Shown one piece after another: positions 7,722 through 14,564 of a stretch of DNA of 22,669 nt. The DNA lies in the NCBI GenBank assembly GCA_003170035.1, contig PMZX01000293.1:11794-34462 (forward strand). Reading direction: 5' to 3'. Origin of the DNA: Myxococcales bacterium. Lineage in GTDB: Bacteria; Myxococcota_A; Polyangia; Fen-1088. The first letter of the stretch is position 1, and every line of letters begins with the position of its first letter. A program made the position numbers and the translations under genes. The notes below the pieces were generated by a model. The model saw only the letters and a list, made by a program, of their open reading frames with translations. It did not search any database and was not told the origin of the DNA.

Positions 7722-8935
7722 TCTCGGTGCGCTCCCTTCGCCTCCTGCACGTCACACCCTTCTACGGCGACGCCTGGGCCTATGGCGGCATCCCGCGCGC
7801 GGTGGCGGCGCTGGCGCGCGCCCAGAGCCGCCGCGGCCACCAGGTCACGGTGGCGACCACCGATGCGTGCTCGGCGGCGAGCCGCCTGCCTGTCGCAGCA
7901 GGCGACCCGATACGCGGCCCGCGCCGGGCGACACACGAGTTGCAGGGGCCCGAGGTGCGCGTGTTCGGAAACCTGTCGAACCGTCTGGTCCACCGCCTGC
8001 AGTTCCTGTTGCCGGTGGGCCTGCACAGCTTTCTGCGCGACGAGGTAGGCCGATTCGACGTGGCCCACCTGCACGCGGTCCACAACCTGCCAACCTCGCT
8101 GGCCGCGCATGCCTGCCTGCACGCGCGCGTGCCCTACTTGCTGCAGACGCACGGAACGGCACCGCTCATCGAGCGCCGGCGCCTGGCCAAGTGGGCCTTT
8201 GATCACACCCTGGGCCGCGGTGTCTTCGAGAATGCCGCGCGCTGGATCGCGATCAGCGACGCCGAACAACGCCAGCTGATCGAACTGGGCGCGCCGGCGG
8301 AGCGCATCCGGACTATTCCCTCGGCGCTGGATCTGGACGAACTCGACCTCATCCCGCGCGGCCAGCTCCGCGCGCGGCTGGGTCTGCGGGACGAGCCGCT
8401 GGTCGTGTACCTGGGCCAGCTCATTCCGCGCAAGCGGGTGGATGTGCTCATCCATGCCTTCGCGGCGCTGGCGCGGCCCGAGGCTCGGCTGGTGATCGTG
8501 GGACCGGACATGGGCAGTGGTGGCGAGCTGCGCGAGCTGGTGCAGCGCTGCCGCCTGAATGACACGGTGACTTTCCTGGATACCCTGGCAGGGCAGGCGC
8601 GGCTGGCTGCCCTGGCCGATGCCGATGTGGTGGCCTACGCGTCCGAGGACGAGGTTCTGGGCCTGGTGCCGCTGGAGGCGCTCCTGTGCGGCACACCGGT
8701 GGTGGTGGGCAACGATTGCGGCAGCGGCGAGACCATCGCCAAGGTGACCGGCGGCCGCGTGGTGCCGGTGGGTGATGCACCGGCGTTGGCCCGGGCGCTG
8801 GGCGAGATCCTGGACGCGCAGGCGCGCTGGCGGGGCGTGGCTTGCCAGGCGCAGCCAGCGGTGCGAACCGGTTTCGGCAGTGCCAGCGTGGCGGCGCGCC
8901 TTGATGACGTGTACTTCGAGGTGGTGTCGGCGTGA
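7718..8935 (+). CDS. GT4-family glycosyltransferase
   Basis: This protein is about 405 aa with the GT-B fold of family GT4. The N-terminal domain opens with LRLLHVTPFYGDAWAYGGIPRAV. The C-terminal domain begins at about residue 225 (EPLVVYLGQLIPRKRVDVLI) and carries the donor-site E-x7-E pair in DEVLGLVPLEALLCGTPVVVGNDCGSGE (about 310-340). It is a retaining cytoplasmic sugar transferase; the donor is unknown. The start is either TTG 7718, with GAGG (7705-7708) at good spacing and a 4-bp overlap with the ribbon-helix-helix stop, or GTG 7727, which gives the more usual N-terminus (VRSLRLLHVT). The TGA stop at 8933-8935 shares a base with the ATG of the next gene, so the two are coupled. Confidence 0.88.
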   Translation: MISVRSLRLLHVTPFYGDAWAYGGIPRAVAALARAQSRRGHQVTVATTDACSAASRLPVAAGDPIRGPRRATHELQGPEVRVFGNLSNRLVHRLQFLLPVGLHSFLRDEVGRFDVAHLHAVHNLPTSLAAHACLHARVPYLLQTHGTAPLIERRRLAKWAFDHTLGRGVFENAARWIAISDAEQRQLIELGAPAERIRTIPSALDLDELDLIPRGQLRARLGLRDEPLVVYLGQLIPRKRVDVLIHAFAALARPEARLVIVGPDMGSGGELRELVQRCRLNDTVTFLDTLAGQARLAALADADVVAYASEDEVLGLVPLEALLCGTPVVVGNDCGSGETIAKVTGGRVVPVGDAPALARALGEILDAQARWRGVACQAQPAVRTGFGSASVAARLDDVYFEVVSA

Positions 8936-11451
8936 TGGGAAAATGCTCCATCGACGGTGCCGGGGATCTGGAAGGCTGGCTCGACCAGCCTACGCCGGAC
9001 GAAGTCGTCAGCGGGGACTCGCTGCTGGTACGCGGCTGGGTGTTCGACGCGCGGTCGGAGGTGCGCGCGGTCCTGGTCCGTGCCCGCGGCCGCGAGACGG
9101 CGCTCACCTGCCGGCCGGCACGACCCGACGTGGCCTTTGACTACCCCGAGCAGAAACAGGCCGGCTGCTGCGGTTTCGAGGGGCGCATCCCGGTGCGGCC
9201 CGGGGCCATGCGCATCGAGGTGTTGGCGGTTCTTGACGGCGGGCGACGCGAACGCTGCTTTGCACATTCGGTGATCGTGCGGCGAGCGAACAAGAGAGTT
9301 CCTCTGGCGGCCTTCTTGTGGAGTGCCGTTCGCAAGGCCTTCCGTGCGTGGCGAGAAGGCCGGCTGGCACTGTCCCCAAGACAATGGCTTCGCTTGCTGC
9401 GGGCGCTCCGTCGCGAGATGCGGGAGAACACCGCGGGGGATGCGGCTGCGCTTCCCGCGGGCGCGCGCGCCGGCCTGGAGCTTCAGCATGCTGAACTGCT
9501 TCGCGATTTCCTGGCCAGTGGTGCCCGGCTGGATCTGACCCCGGCCGGGCAACCCGAGGTCAGCGCCCTGGTGGTGCTCTACAACCGGGCCGAGCTGACC
9601 TTGCGCTGCTTGCGCGCCCTGGCCGAGATCCGCTCGCCACTCGTCGAGGTCGTGCTGGTCGACAACGCCTCCTCGGATGAAACCGCCCGGCTGCTCGATC
9701 GCATCGACGGCGCCACCATCCTGCCCAACCAGGAGAACCTGGGCTTTCTGCGCGCCACCAACCAGGCCGCGGCGGCGGCGCAGGGGCGCGTGCTGCTTCT
9801 GCTCAACAACGACGCCGAGCTTCTGCCCGGCAGCTTGGCCGCGGCCCTGCGCACCCTCGATTCGTCGCCCTCGATCGGCGCCGTGGGCGGTCGTCTGATC
9901 GCGCCCGACGGATCTTTGCAGGAGGCCGGGAGCATCATCTGGAAGGACGGCTCGTGCCTGGGCTACGGTCGCGGCGGCAAGCCGCGCGATCCGCAGTACA
10001 TGTTCGAGCGCGACGTGGACTTTTGCTCGGCGGCTTTGCTGCTCACCCCGCGCGCGCTATGGAACCAGATGGGCGGCTTCGATACCGATTTCGCGCCCGC
10101 GTACTACGAGGACGCCGACTACTGCGTGCGCTTGTGGAAATCGGGCCGGCGCGTGGTGTTGCAGCCGCGCACGGCGGCCCTGCACTTCGAATTCGCCAGT
10201 TCGCCCTCGCGAGCGAGAGCCATCGCCCAGCAGGCCGAGCGGCGCCAGATCTTCCTGCGCAAGCACCGCGACTGGCTGGCACAGCAGCCGGCCGCGCATC
10301 TCGCGCGTGCTCATCACGCTCGCACCCACCGGCCTGGGCCGCGCATCCTGGTGCTGGACGATGGCGTGCCGCAGGTTGCCCGGGGCAGCGGACAGCCCCG
10401 ATCGCTCGAGCTTCTGACCGCTCTCGTGCGGCTGGGCTGGCTGCCGACCCTGGTTCCGCTGTCCTATCCCGACGACGACGACCCGCACGCCGAGTTGCCG
10501 CACACGATGGAGGTACTCACCGGCGTGGGTGCCCGGGGCTTGTTCCGACTGCTGGAGGAGCGGCGCGGCCTCTATTCCTGCGTGCTGGCCAGCCGGCCGC
10601 ACAACATGGTCCGCCTGAATTCCGCCTGCGCACGCCTGCGCAAGCCTCTGGATGTCCCCATCATCTACGACGCCGAGGCCATCTTTGCCGACCGAGAACT
10701 CGCGGGCCGTCGCATGCGCGGCGAGAAAATTAGAACGGACGAGGGTGAGCGGCAGCGTTCCGCCGAACTGGCGCTGGCGCGGCAAACTCAGGCGGTGCTG
10801 GCCGTCTCTGCCCGCGACGCCGCGATATTTTCCGACGCAGGCGCCCCCCACACCTTCACTCTCGGGCATCGCGTGGATTGCAGGCCCACGCGCCAGCCGT
10901 TCAGCGAGCGCAGCGGCCTGCTCTTCGTGGGGGCTCTCGACGAAGAAGGCAGTCCCAACGTGGATTCGGCGTGCTGGTTCGTACGCGAGGTGCTGCCCAA
11001 ACTGCGCGCCAGGCTGGGCATGAACGTGACTGTCGATCTGGTGGGCGCCACCACCTTGCCGGCGGTGCTCGACCTGGCCTCGCCAAGCGTGCGCGTGCTC
11101 GGCCAGGTGGAAGATTTGACTGAGTTCTACGGCCGGGCCCGCGTCTTCATCGCGCCCACGCGCTTTGCCGCGGGCATTCCCTACAAGGTGCACCACGCGG
11201 CTGCGCACGGTCTGCCCGTGGTGGCGACATCGTTGCTGGCAGGCCAGCTCGGCTGGCAGTCGGAGCGCGAGCTGCTGAGCGCCGACGACGCAGATTCCTT
11301 TGCCGAAGCCTGCGCGCGCCTCTATTCCGATCCCGAATTGTGGCAGCGCTTGCGTTCGGCCGCACTGGATCGCGTCGCGCAGGACTGCTCAGAGGCCAGC
11401 TTCGATGCCGCACTCGCCGACGCGCTCGACGCCGTGGTTCGCGCACGGTAG
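8935..11451 (+). CDS. Bifunctional GT2-GT4 glycosyltransferase fusion with N-terminal accessory module
   Basis: This 838-aa protein has three parts. Residues about 1-110 form a beta-rich module (DEVVSGDSLLVRGWVFD...) like those in the 582-aa glycosyltransferase at 1262-3010. Residues about 208-440 form a GT2 domain with SALVVLYNR, VDNASSDET, the DxD-type LNNDAEL (about 291-297) and GGFDTDFAPAYYEDADYCVRLWKSG (from about 380). Residues about 468-838 form a GT4-like GT-B domain (PRILVLDDGVP...GLLFVGALDEEGSPN...GIPYKVHHAAAHGLPVVATSLLAG). Two transfer reactions on one chain suggest building a repeating unit. The ATG at 8935 overlaps the previous stop (TGATG) with GAGGTGG upstream; a GTG three bases earlier is also possible. 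The TAG stop is the first three bases of a palindromic repeat copy. Confidence 0.86.
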   Translation: MGKCSIDGAGDLEGWLDQPTPDEVVSGDSLLVRGWVFDARSEVRAVLVRARGRETALTCRPARPDVAFDYPEQKQAGCCGFEGRIPVRPGAMRIEVLAVLDGGRRERCFAHSVIVRRANKRVPLAAFLWSAVRKAFRAWREGRLALSPRQWLRLLRALRREMRENTAGDAAALPAGARAGLELQHAELLRDFLASGARLDLTPAGQPEVSALVVLYNRAELTLRCLRALAEIRSPLVEVVLVDNASSDETARLLDRIDGATILPNQENLGFLRATNQAAAAAQGRVLLLLNNDAELLPGSLAAALRTLDSSPSIGAVGGRLIAPDGSLQEAGSIIWKDGSCLGYGRGGKPRDPQYMFERDVDFCSAALLLTPRALWNQMGGFDTDFAPAYYEDADYCVRLWKSGRRVVLQPRTAALHFEFASSPSRARAIAQQAERRQIFLRKHRDWLAQQPAAHLARAHHARTHRPGPRILVLDDGVPQVARGSGQPRSLELLTALVRLGWLPTLVPLSYPDDDDPHAELPHTMEVLTGVGARGLFRLLEERRGLYSCVLASRPHNMVRLNSACARLRKPLDVPIIYDAEAIFADRELAGRRMRGEKIRTDEGERQRSAELALARQTQAVLAVSARDAAIFSDAGAPHTFTLGHRVDCRPTRQPFSERSGLLFVGALDEEGSPNVDSACWFVREVLPKLRARLGMNVTVDLVGATTLPAVLDLASPSVRVLGQVEDLTEFYGRARVFIAPTRFAAGIPYKVHHAAAHGLPVVATSLLAGQLGWQSERELLSADDADSFAEACARLYSDPELWQRLRSAALDRVAQDCSEASFDAALADALDAVVRAR

Positions 11452-11470
11452 GGGCGACCTGCGGTCGCCT
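11449..11470 (+). repeat. Dispersed palindromic repeat, copy 4, supplying a stop codon
   Basis: TAGGGGCGACCTGCGGTCGCC with a perfect 7-bp stem and TGC loop. Its first three bases are the stop codon of the 838-aa glycosyltransferase. It pairs across about 27 bases with the inverted copy at 11498-11519. The whole structure lies between convergent genes and could act as a bidirectional terminator or transcript stabiliser. Confidence 0.8.
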
Positions 11471-11497
11471 CGGTGGGCCCCCACGTAAACCCCCGTG

Positions 11498-11519
11498 GGG
11501 CGACCGCAGGTCGCCTCTA
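11498..11519 (-). repeat. Dispersed palindromic repeat, copy 5, supplying a stop codon on the other strand
   Basis: GGGCGACCGCAGGTCGCC followed by TCTA. Read on the minus strand its outer edge gives the TAG stop of the GT2 gene at 11517. Its flank (ACACGAAACGTGATG), which encodes the last few residues of that gene, resembles in reverse the flank of copy 1. The spacer contains further short inverted repeats (CCCCCACG...CCCCGTGGGG). Confidence 0.8.
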
Positions 11520-12452
11520 CACGAAACGTGATGCAGGCGCGGCGCGGGCGCCAAAACGGCCGGCGCAGTAGTCGCGCAGGCCGCTGGCCAGGGCGCGTGC
11601 GCCTGCCAGGCGTGGCACCTTCGAATGCAAGGTCACGTACGCCAGATTCAGCGCCATGACGTGGGCCGCGCGCAGGGCGGAGAGCGGCGCGGGCAGCGGG
11701 CGCGCGCGCCGCGCAAGCAAGAGGTGGTTGCGGGCCGCAAAGTAAATGCGATCAGGTGAGTCGGGCGCCAGGCTGGCGCCCCCCTGGTGCAGCACGCGGG
11801 CGGCAGGGGCGCACAAGGCAAGGAAACCGGCGCTCCTTGCCCGCAGGCAGAAATCCAGATCCTCGAAGCCGAAGAAGTATTCCTCGGGCAGCAGGCCCAC
11901 GACGTCGAAGACCTCACGACGGATCATGAGGGCGCAGCCACTTAGCGCGTCCACGAGGTGCGCCGGACTGCTGGCTGCCGGCACCAGCTTGCCCCAGCCG
12001 GAAAGTCGCATTCGTCCCGTGAGCGGCCTGTAGGCGATCCCGGTCGATTCGAGCGTGGCTGGGTCGCGGGCAGAAACGATGGCAGGCCCAACCAGCCCTA
12101 CGCCCGGCTGGTCCAGGGCACTTTCCAGAATGCCCAAGCAATCAGGCTCGACGAGTGCGTCGCTGTTGATCAGAAGCACGCGGCTGGCGCCCACATCCAG
12201 GACGCGCCGGATACCCAGGTCGGCGCCGCCGGCGAAACCCAGGTTGCGCGGCGTCTCGATCCAGTCCAACGGTGCCAGCCTGTCCCGCAGGCCTTGGTCC
12301 CCCGATCCATTGTCCACCACCACCAGATGGTCGGCGATCCGCCGCGAGCCCCGGAGCGCGGCCACGCAAGCCGCGGTCTGGCCGGGCGTGCCAAAGTGCA
12401 CGACCACGGCCGCCAGCCGGTGGCGGTCACAGGGCTGGGCATCGCGGCTCAC
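11517..12452 (-). CDS. GT2-family glycosyltransferase (rhamnosyltransferase-like)
   Basis: This 311-aa single-domain GT-A protein has LAAVVVHFGTPGQT (13-26), VVVDNGSGD (44-52), RNLGFAGGADLGIR (69-82), the DxD-like LLINSDALVEPD (93-104), an SGCALMIRREVF segment (171-182) and the acidic EEYFFGFEDLDFCLRARSAGF (190-210). This pattern is common in rhamnosyl-type GT2 enzymes of O-antigen loci, but the donor is not proven. The start is GTG at 12450-12452. The gene is convergent with the 838-aa fusion glycosyltransferase, and its last residues (SRFV) and stop fall within the palindromic repeat and its flank, so the repeat may have replaced the original C-terminus. Confidence 0.87.
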   Translation of the reverse strand: MSRDAQPCDRHRLAAVVVHFGTPGQTAACVAALRGSRRIADHLVVVDNGSGDQGLRDRLAPLDWIETPRNLGFAGGADLGIRRVLDVGASRVLLINSDALVEPDCLGILESALDQPGVGLVGPAIVSARDPATLESTGIAYRPLTGRMRLSGWGKLVPAASSPAHLVDALSGCALMIRREVFDVVGLLPEEYFFGFEDLDFCLRARSAGFLALCAPAARVLHQGGASLAPDSPDRIYFAARNHLLLARRARPLPAPLSALRAAHVMALNLAYVTLHSKVPRLAGARALASGLRDYCAGRFGARAAPASRFV

Positions 12453-12652
12453 GGCTTCATCGTATCAGAGCCAGGCCTGGACCCACATCTCGCCACACGG
12501 GGCTCAGGACCGGGGCTTGCGCGATGGGCGGCGGCGAGAATTCCCCCGCGTGAACCGTCGGTGTTCCGACATCAGTGTTGTCTACCCGCTGACGGGCCGC
12601 CGTCTTCTCTGTTCGCATCCACTCGTAATCACCCGGCTTCTTCGCTGGCCCG

Positions 12653-12666
12653 GGGGTTGCAACCCC
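12653..12666. promoter_or_regulatory. Perfect 14-bp palindrome upstream of the lipoprotein gene
   Basis: GGGGTTGCAACCCC is a perfect palindrome about 50 bp before the lipoprotein start, within the 264-bp gap 12453-12716. It could be an operator for a dimeric regulator. There is no second copy to support it and I see no convincing -10/-35 pair beside it. Confidence 0.25.
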
Positions 12667-12716
12667 TGTTGAGCGTGATGCTGACAGCAACGACAAACGA
12701 TTCGAGGAGGAATGTC

Positions 12717-14414
12717 ATGAAGACGCTGGCGTGTTTGCCCCTTTTTGCAATTGGAGCCGCGTTGTTCACGCTGTCGCTGTGTGGCTGCTCGGAACGCAGG
12801 GACGGCCCAAGCCTTGGTGGCGCAGAGGTGAAGGTGTACGCAATCAACGCAGCCGACGTCTACTCGGTCACGGTCACCATCACCGCGGATGACATAGCGG
12901 ATCCCATCGTCGTTCCGCTGACCAAGGTCGGGGACCAGTGGGTCGCCAACCTCAGCGGGATCCCGGCGGGAACAAATCGCACATTCACCCTCTCCGCCCG
13001 CGACGCTTCGGATACGGAGATCTACAGTGGCGTGGCCACCGGGGTGACGATCACCGCCGACCAGACGGCTTCGGTGTCAATCGGCGGCCAGGAGACGAAT
13101 CCGCCCCCCGCGAGCGGCAACGCATCGCCGGTGATCGACGCCCTGGTTGCGTCGTCGATAGCTGTGGTCCCGGGAGCGACGGTCACCCTGTCGGTGAACG
13201 CCCATGACCCGGATGCGGGCGACACGCTCGCATATCTGTGGACGTCACCCAGCGGGACGTTCGACACCTCGAACACAGCGTCGACCACCTGGACAGCGCC
13301 CGAGACGGCCGGGACATACCGGATCACGGTGCGGGTTCAGGACAATCACCAGGCGCAGACGACGATGTCCGTCGACATCACGGTCCGTGCGGAGAGTGAT
13401 GCCGGCACCACCGCGACGATCACGGTCACCCTCAACAACTCGCCCGTGGTGAGCGAAGTGACCTCGACCAAAGGTCGGATCGGCGTTGGTGATACGACCA
13501 CGCTGGATTGCGCGGCAACCGACGATGACAGCGACACGCTGACCTATGCTTGGACCGCGGACAGCGGTTGTGCCGGAACGTTCAGTGCGTCGAACGTCAA
13601 GAGCCCGACGTTCACGCTGGGCAACACTTTGCCATCGTCCGGCGCGTGCCAGTTCTCGGTGACCGTGTCCGATGGCCGCGGTGGTACCGGCACAGGGTCG
13701 CTGACCATCACCGCCTCTGCTCCTCCGCCGGTCAACGTGGCGCCGCAGATCGAGGGCTCCAGCCAGTCCGCCGCGTCTGCTGTGGCCGGCCAGGCGGTGA
13801 CCCTGTGGGTCCTGGCGTCCGATCCGGAAGGTACCGCAGTGACCTTCGCGTGGAGCGCGGCCAGTGGCACGTTCGCAACGCCGGTCGACTTGAGCGCCGG
13901 AAGCCAGCAGGTAGTCTGGACTGCGCCGCTCAACTTCGTGGGTGATATCCAGGTCCAGGTGACGGTCACCGACGCGGGGAACGCGTCGACGGTGAAGAGC
14001 TTCACCATCGCAAAGACTCAGCCTCCCTCGGGCGAGGGCGGGTGGACTGCCGACCCGAGCTACTACGGCTCCGGCGACGGCTGTGATTGCGGCCACGGCT
14101 CCTGGGATCCGGATTGCGCCATTCCAGGTCAAGTGCTGCACAACTGCAACAACGGGCAAGCCTGCGTTCAGTCCGGTCAGCTGGGCGTCTGCCAGACCGT
14201 GGTGACGCCCGCAATGCCCGACCCCGCGCCGCCTTCCACGCCGCCAGCGGGATGGACCTGTGACCCGAGTTACTACAACGCCGGCGACGGCTGCGACTGC
14301 GGGTGCGGCGCCTTCGATCCGGACTGTGGAAGGCCGAATCAGAGGGGGTTCGATTGCAATGTGGGGCAATACTGCGGGCAATCAGGCACCTGCGAGAGCC
14401 TGCCCAGCCAGTAG
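12717..14414 (+). CDS. Surface lipoprotein with Ig/PKD-like modules and two Cys-rich C-terminal repeats
   Basis: The start is the ATG at 12717, preceded by a strong GAGGAGG at 12704-12710; the long open frame upstream of it is antisense to the GT2 gene. The 565-aa product has a lipoprotein signal with lipobox L21-C-G-C24. A beta-rich module follows (about 36-123), then three cadherin/PKD-like modules (about 137-223, 241-333, 341-433) with motifs such as NAHDPDAGDTLAYLWTSPSG, ATDDDSDTLTYAWTADSG and ASDPEGTAVTFAWSAASG. Two Cys-rich repeats end it (442-492 and 511-560) with the pattern W-x-x-D-P-S-Y-Y-x(2)-G-D-G-C-D-C-G-x-G-x(2)-D-P-D-C...G-Q-x-C-x(2)-S-G-x(2,3)-C. The first repeat has A-D where the second has C-D and H where the second has C, so it has lost two cysteines. 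It is probably anchored in the outer membrane as an adhesin or matrix protein. The ligand is unknown. Confidence 0.82.
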   Translation: MKTLACLPLFAIGAALFTLSLCGCSERRDGPSLGGAEVKVYAINAADVYSVTVTITADDIADPIVVPLTKVGDQWVANLSGIPAGTNRTFTLSARDASDTEIYSGVATGVTITADQTASVSIGGQETNPPPASGNASPVIDALVASSIAVVPGATVTLSVNAHDPDAGDTLAYLWTSPSGTFDTSNTASTTWTAPETAGTYRITVRVQDNHQAQTTMSVDITVRAESDAGTTATITVTLNNSPVVSEVTSTKGRIGVGDTTTLDCAATDDDSDTLTYAWTADSGCAGTFSASNVKSPTFTLGNTLPSSGACQFSVTVSDGRGGTGTGSLTITASAPPPVNVAPQIEGSSQSAASAVAGQAVTLWVLASDPEGTAVTFAWSAASGTFATPVDLSAGSQQVVWTAPLNFVGDIQVQVTVTDAGNASTVKSFTIAKTQPPSGEGGWTADPSYYGSGDGCDCGHGSWDPDCAIPGQVLHNCNNGQACVQSGQLGVCQTVVTPAMPDPAPPSTPPAGWTCDPSYYNAGDGCDCGCGAFDPDCGRPNQRGFDCNVGQYCGQSGTCESLPSQ

Positions 14415-14433
14415 CTTTCTCCGAAACCGAGTC

Positions 14434-14476
14434 CCGAGACCCTCTTTGCTGGCCAGGCCAGCGATGAGGTTCTCGG
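14434..14476. terminator. Long hairpin between convergent genes, candidate bidirectional terminator
   Basis: CCGAGACCCTC pairs with GAGGTTCTCGG (one mismatch), and inside it GCTGGCC pairs perfectly with GGCCAGC around a single A. It lies 20 bp after the lipoprotein stop and between two convergent genes. The T-tract is weak (GCGTTTTGG), so it is a good stem-loop but an imperfect intrinsic terminator. Confidence 0.55.
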
Positions 14477-14506
14477 GCGTTTTGGCGTCATGGTCCGTCC
14501 AGCGGT

Positions 14507-14530
14507 CTACTGGATTCTCGTCGTGGGATC
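14507..14530 (+). repeat. 24-bp duplication of the C25 peptidase 3' end (outer copy)
   Basis: These 24 bases match 14565-14588 with one mismatch (T at 14515 against G at 14573). On the minus strand they repeat the last seven codons and stop of the peptidase gene (D-P-T-T-R-I-Q-stop; the true end reads D-P-T-T-R-L-Q). The 34 bases between the copies hold a palindromic repeat. Confidence 0.8.
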
Positions 14531-14542
14531 TGGAATTCGTAC

Positions 14543-14560
14543 GACCGCAGGTCGCCCCTA
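14543..14560 (-). repeat. Dispersed palindromic repeat, copy 6, between the 24-bp duplications
   Basis: GACCGCAGGTCGCCCCTA, reverse orientation, lacking the outer few bases of one arm. It ends 4 bp from the stop of the C25 peptidase gene. Confidence 0.75.
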
Positions 14561-14564
14561 CACG

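Noticed and set aside
11958..12716. 253-residue N-terminal extension of the PKD lipoprotein
   Set aside because: It is antisense to the GT2 gene, while ATG 12717 has a strong ribosome site and begins a lipoprotein signal peptide.
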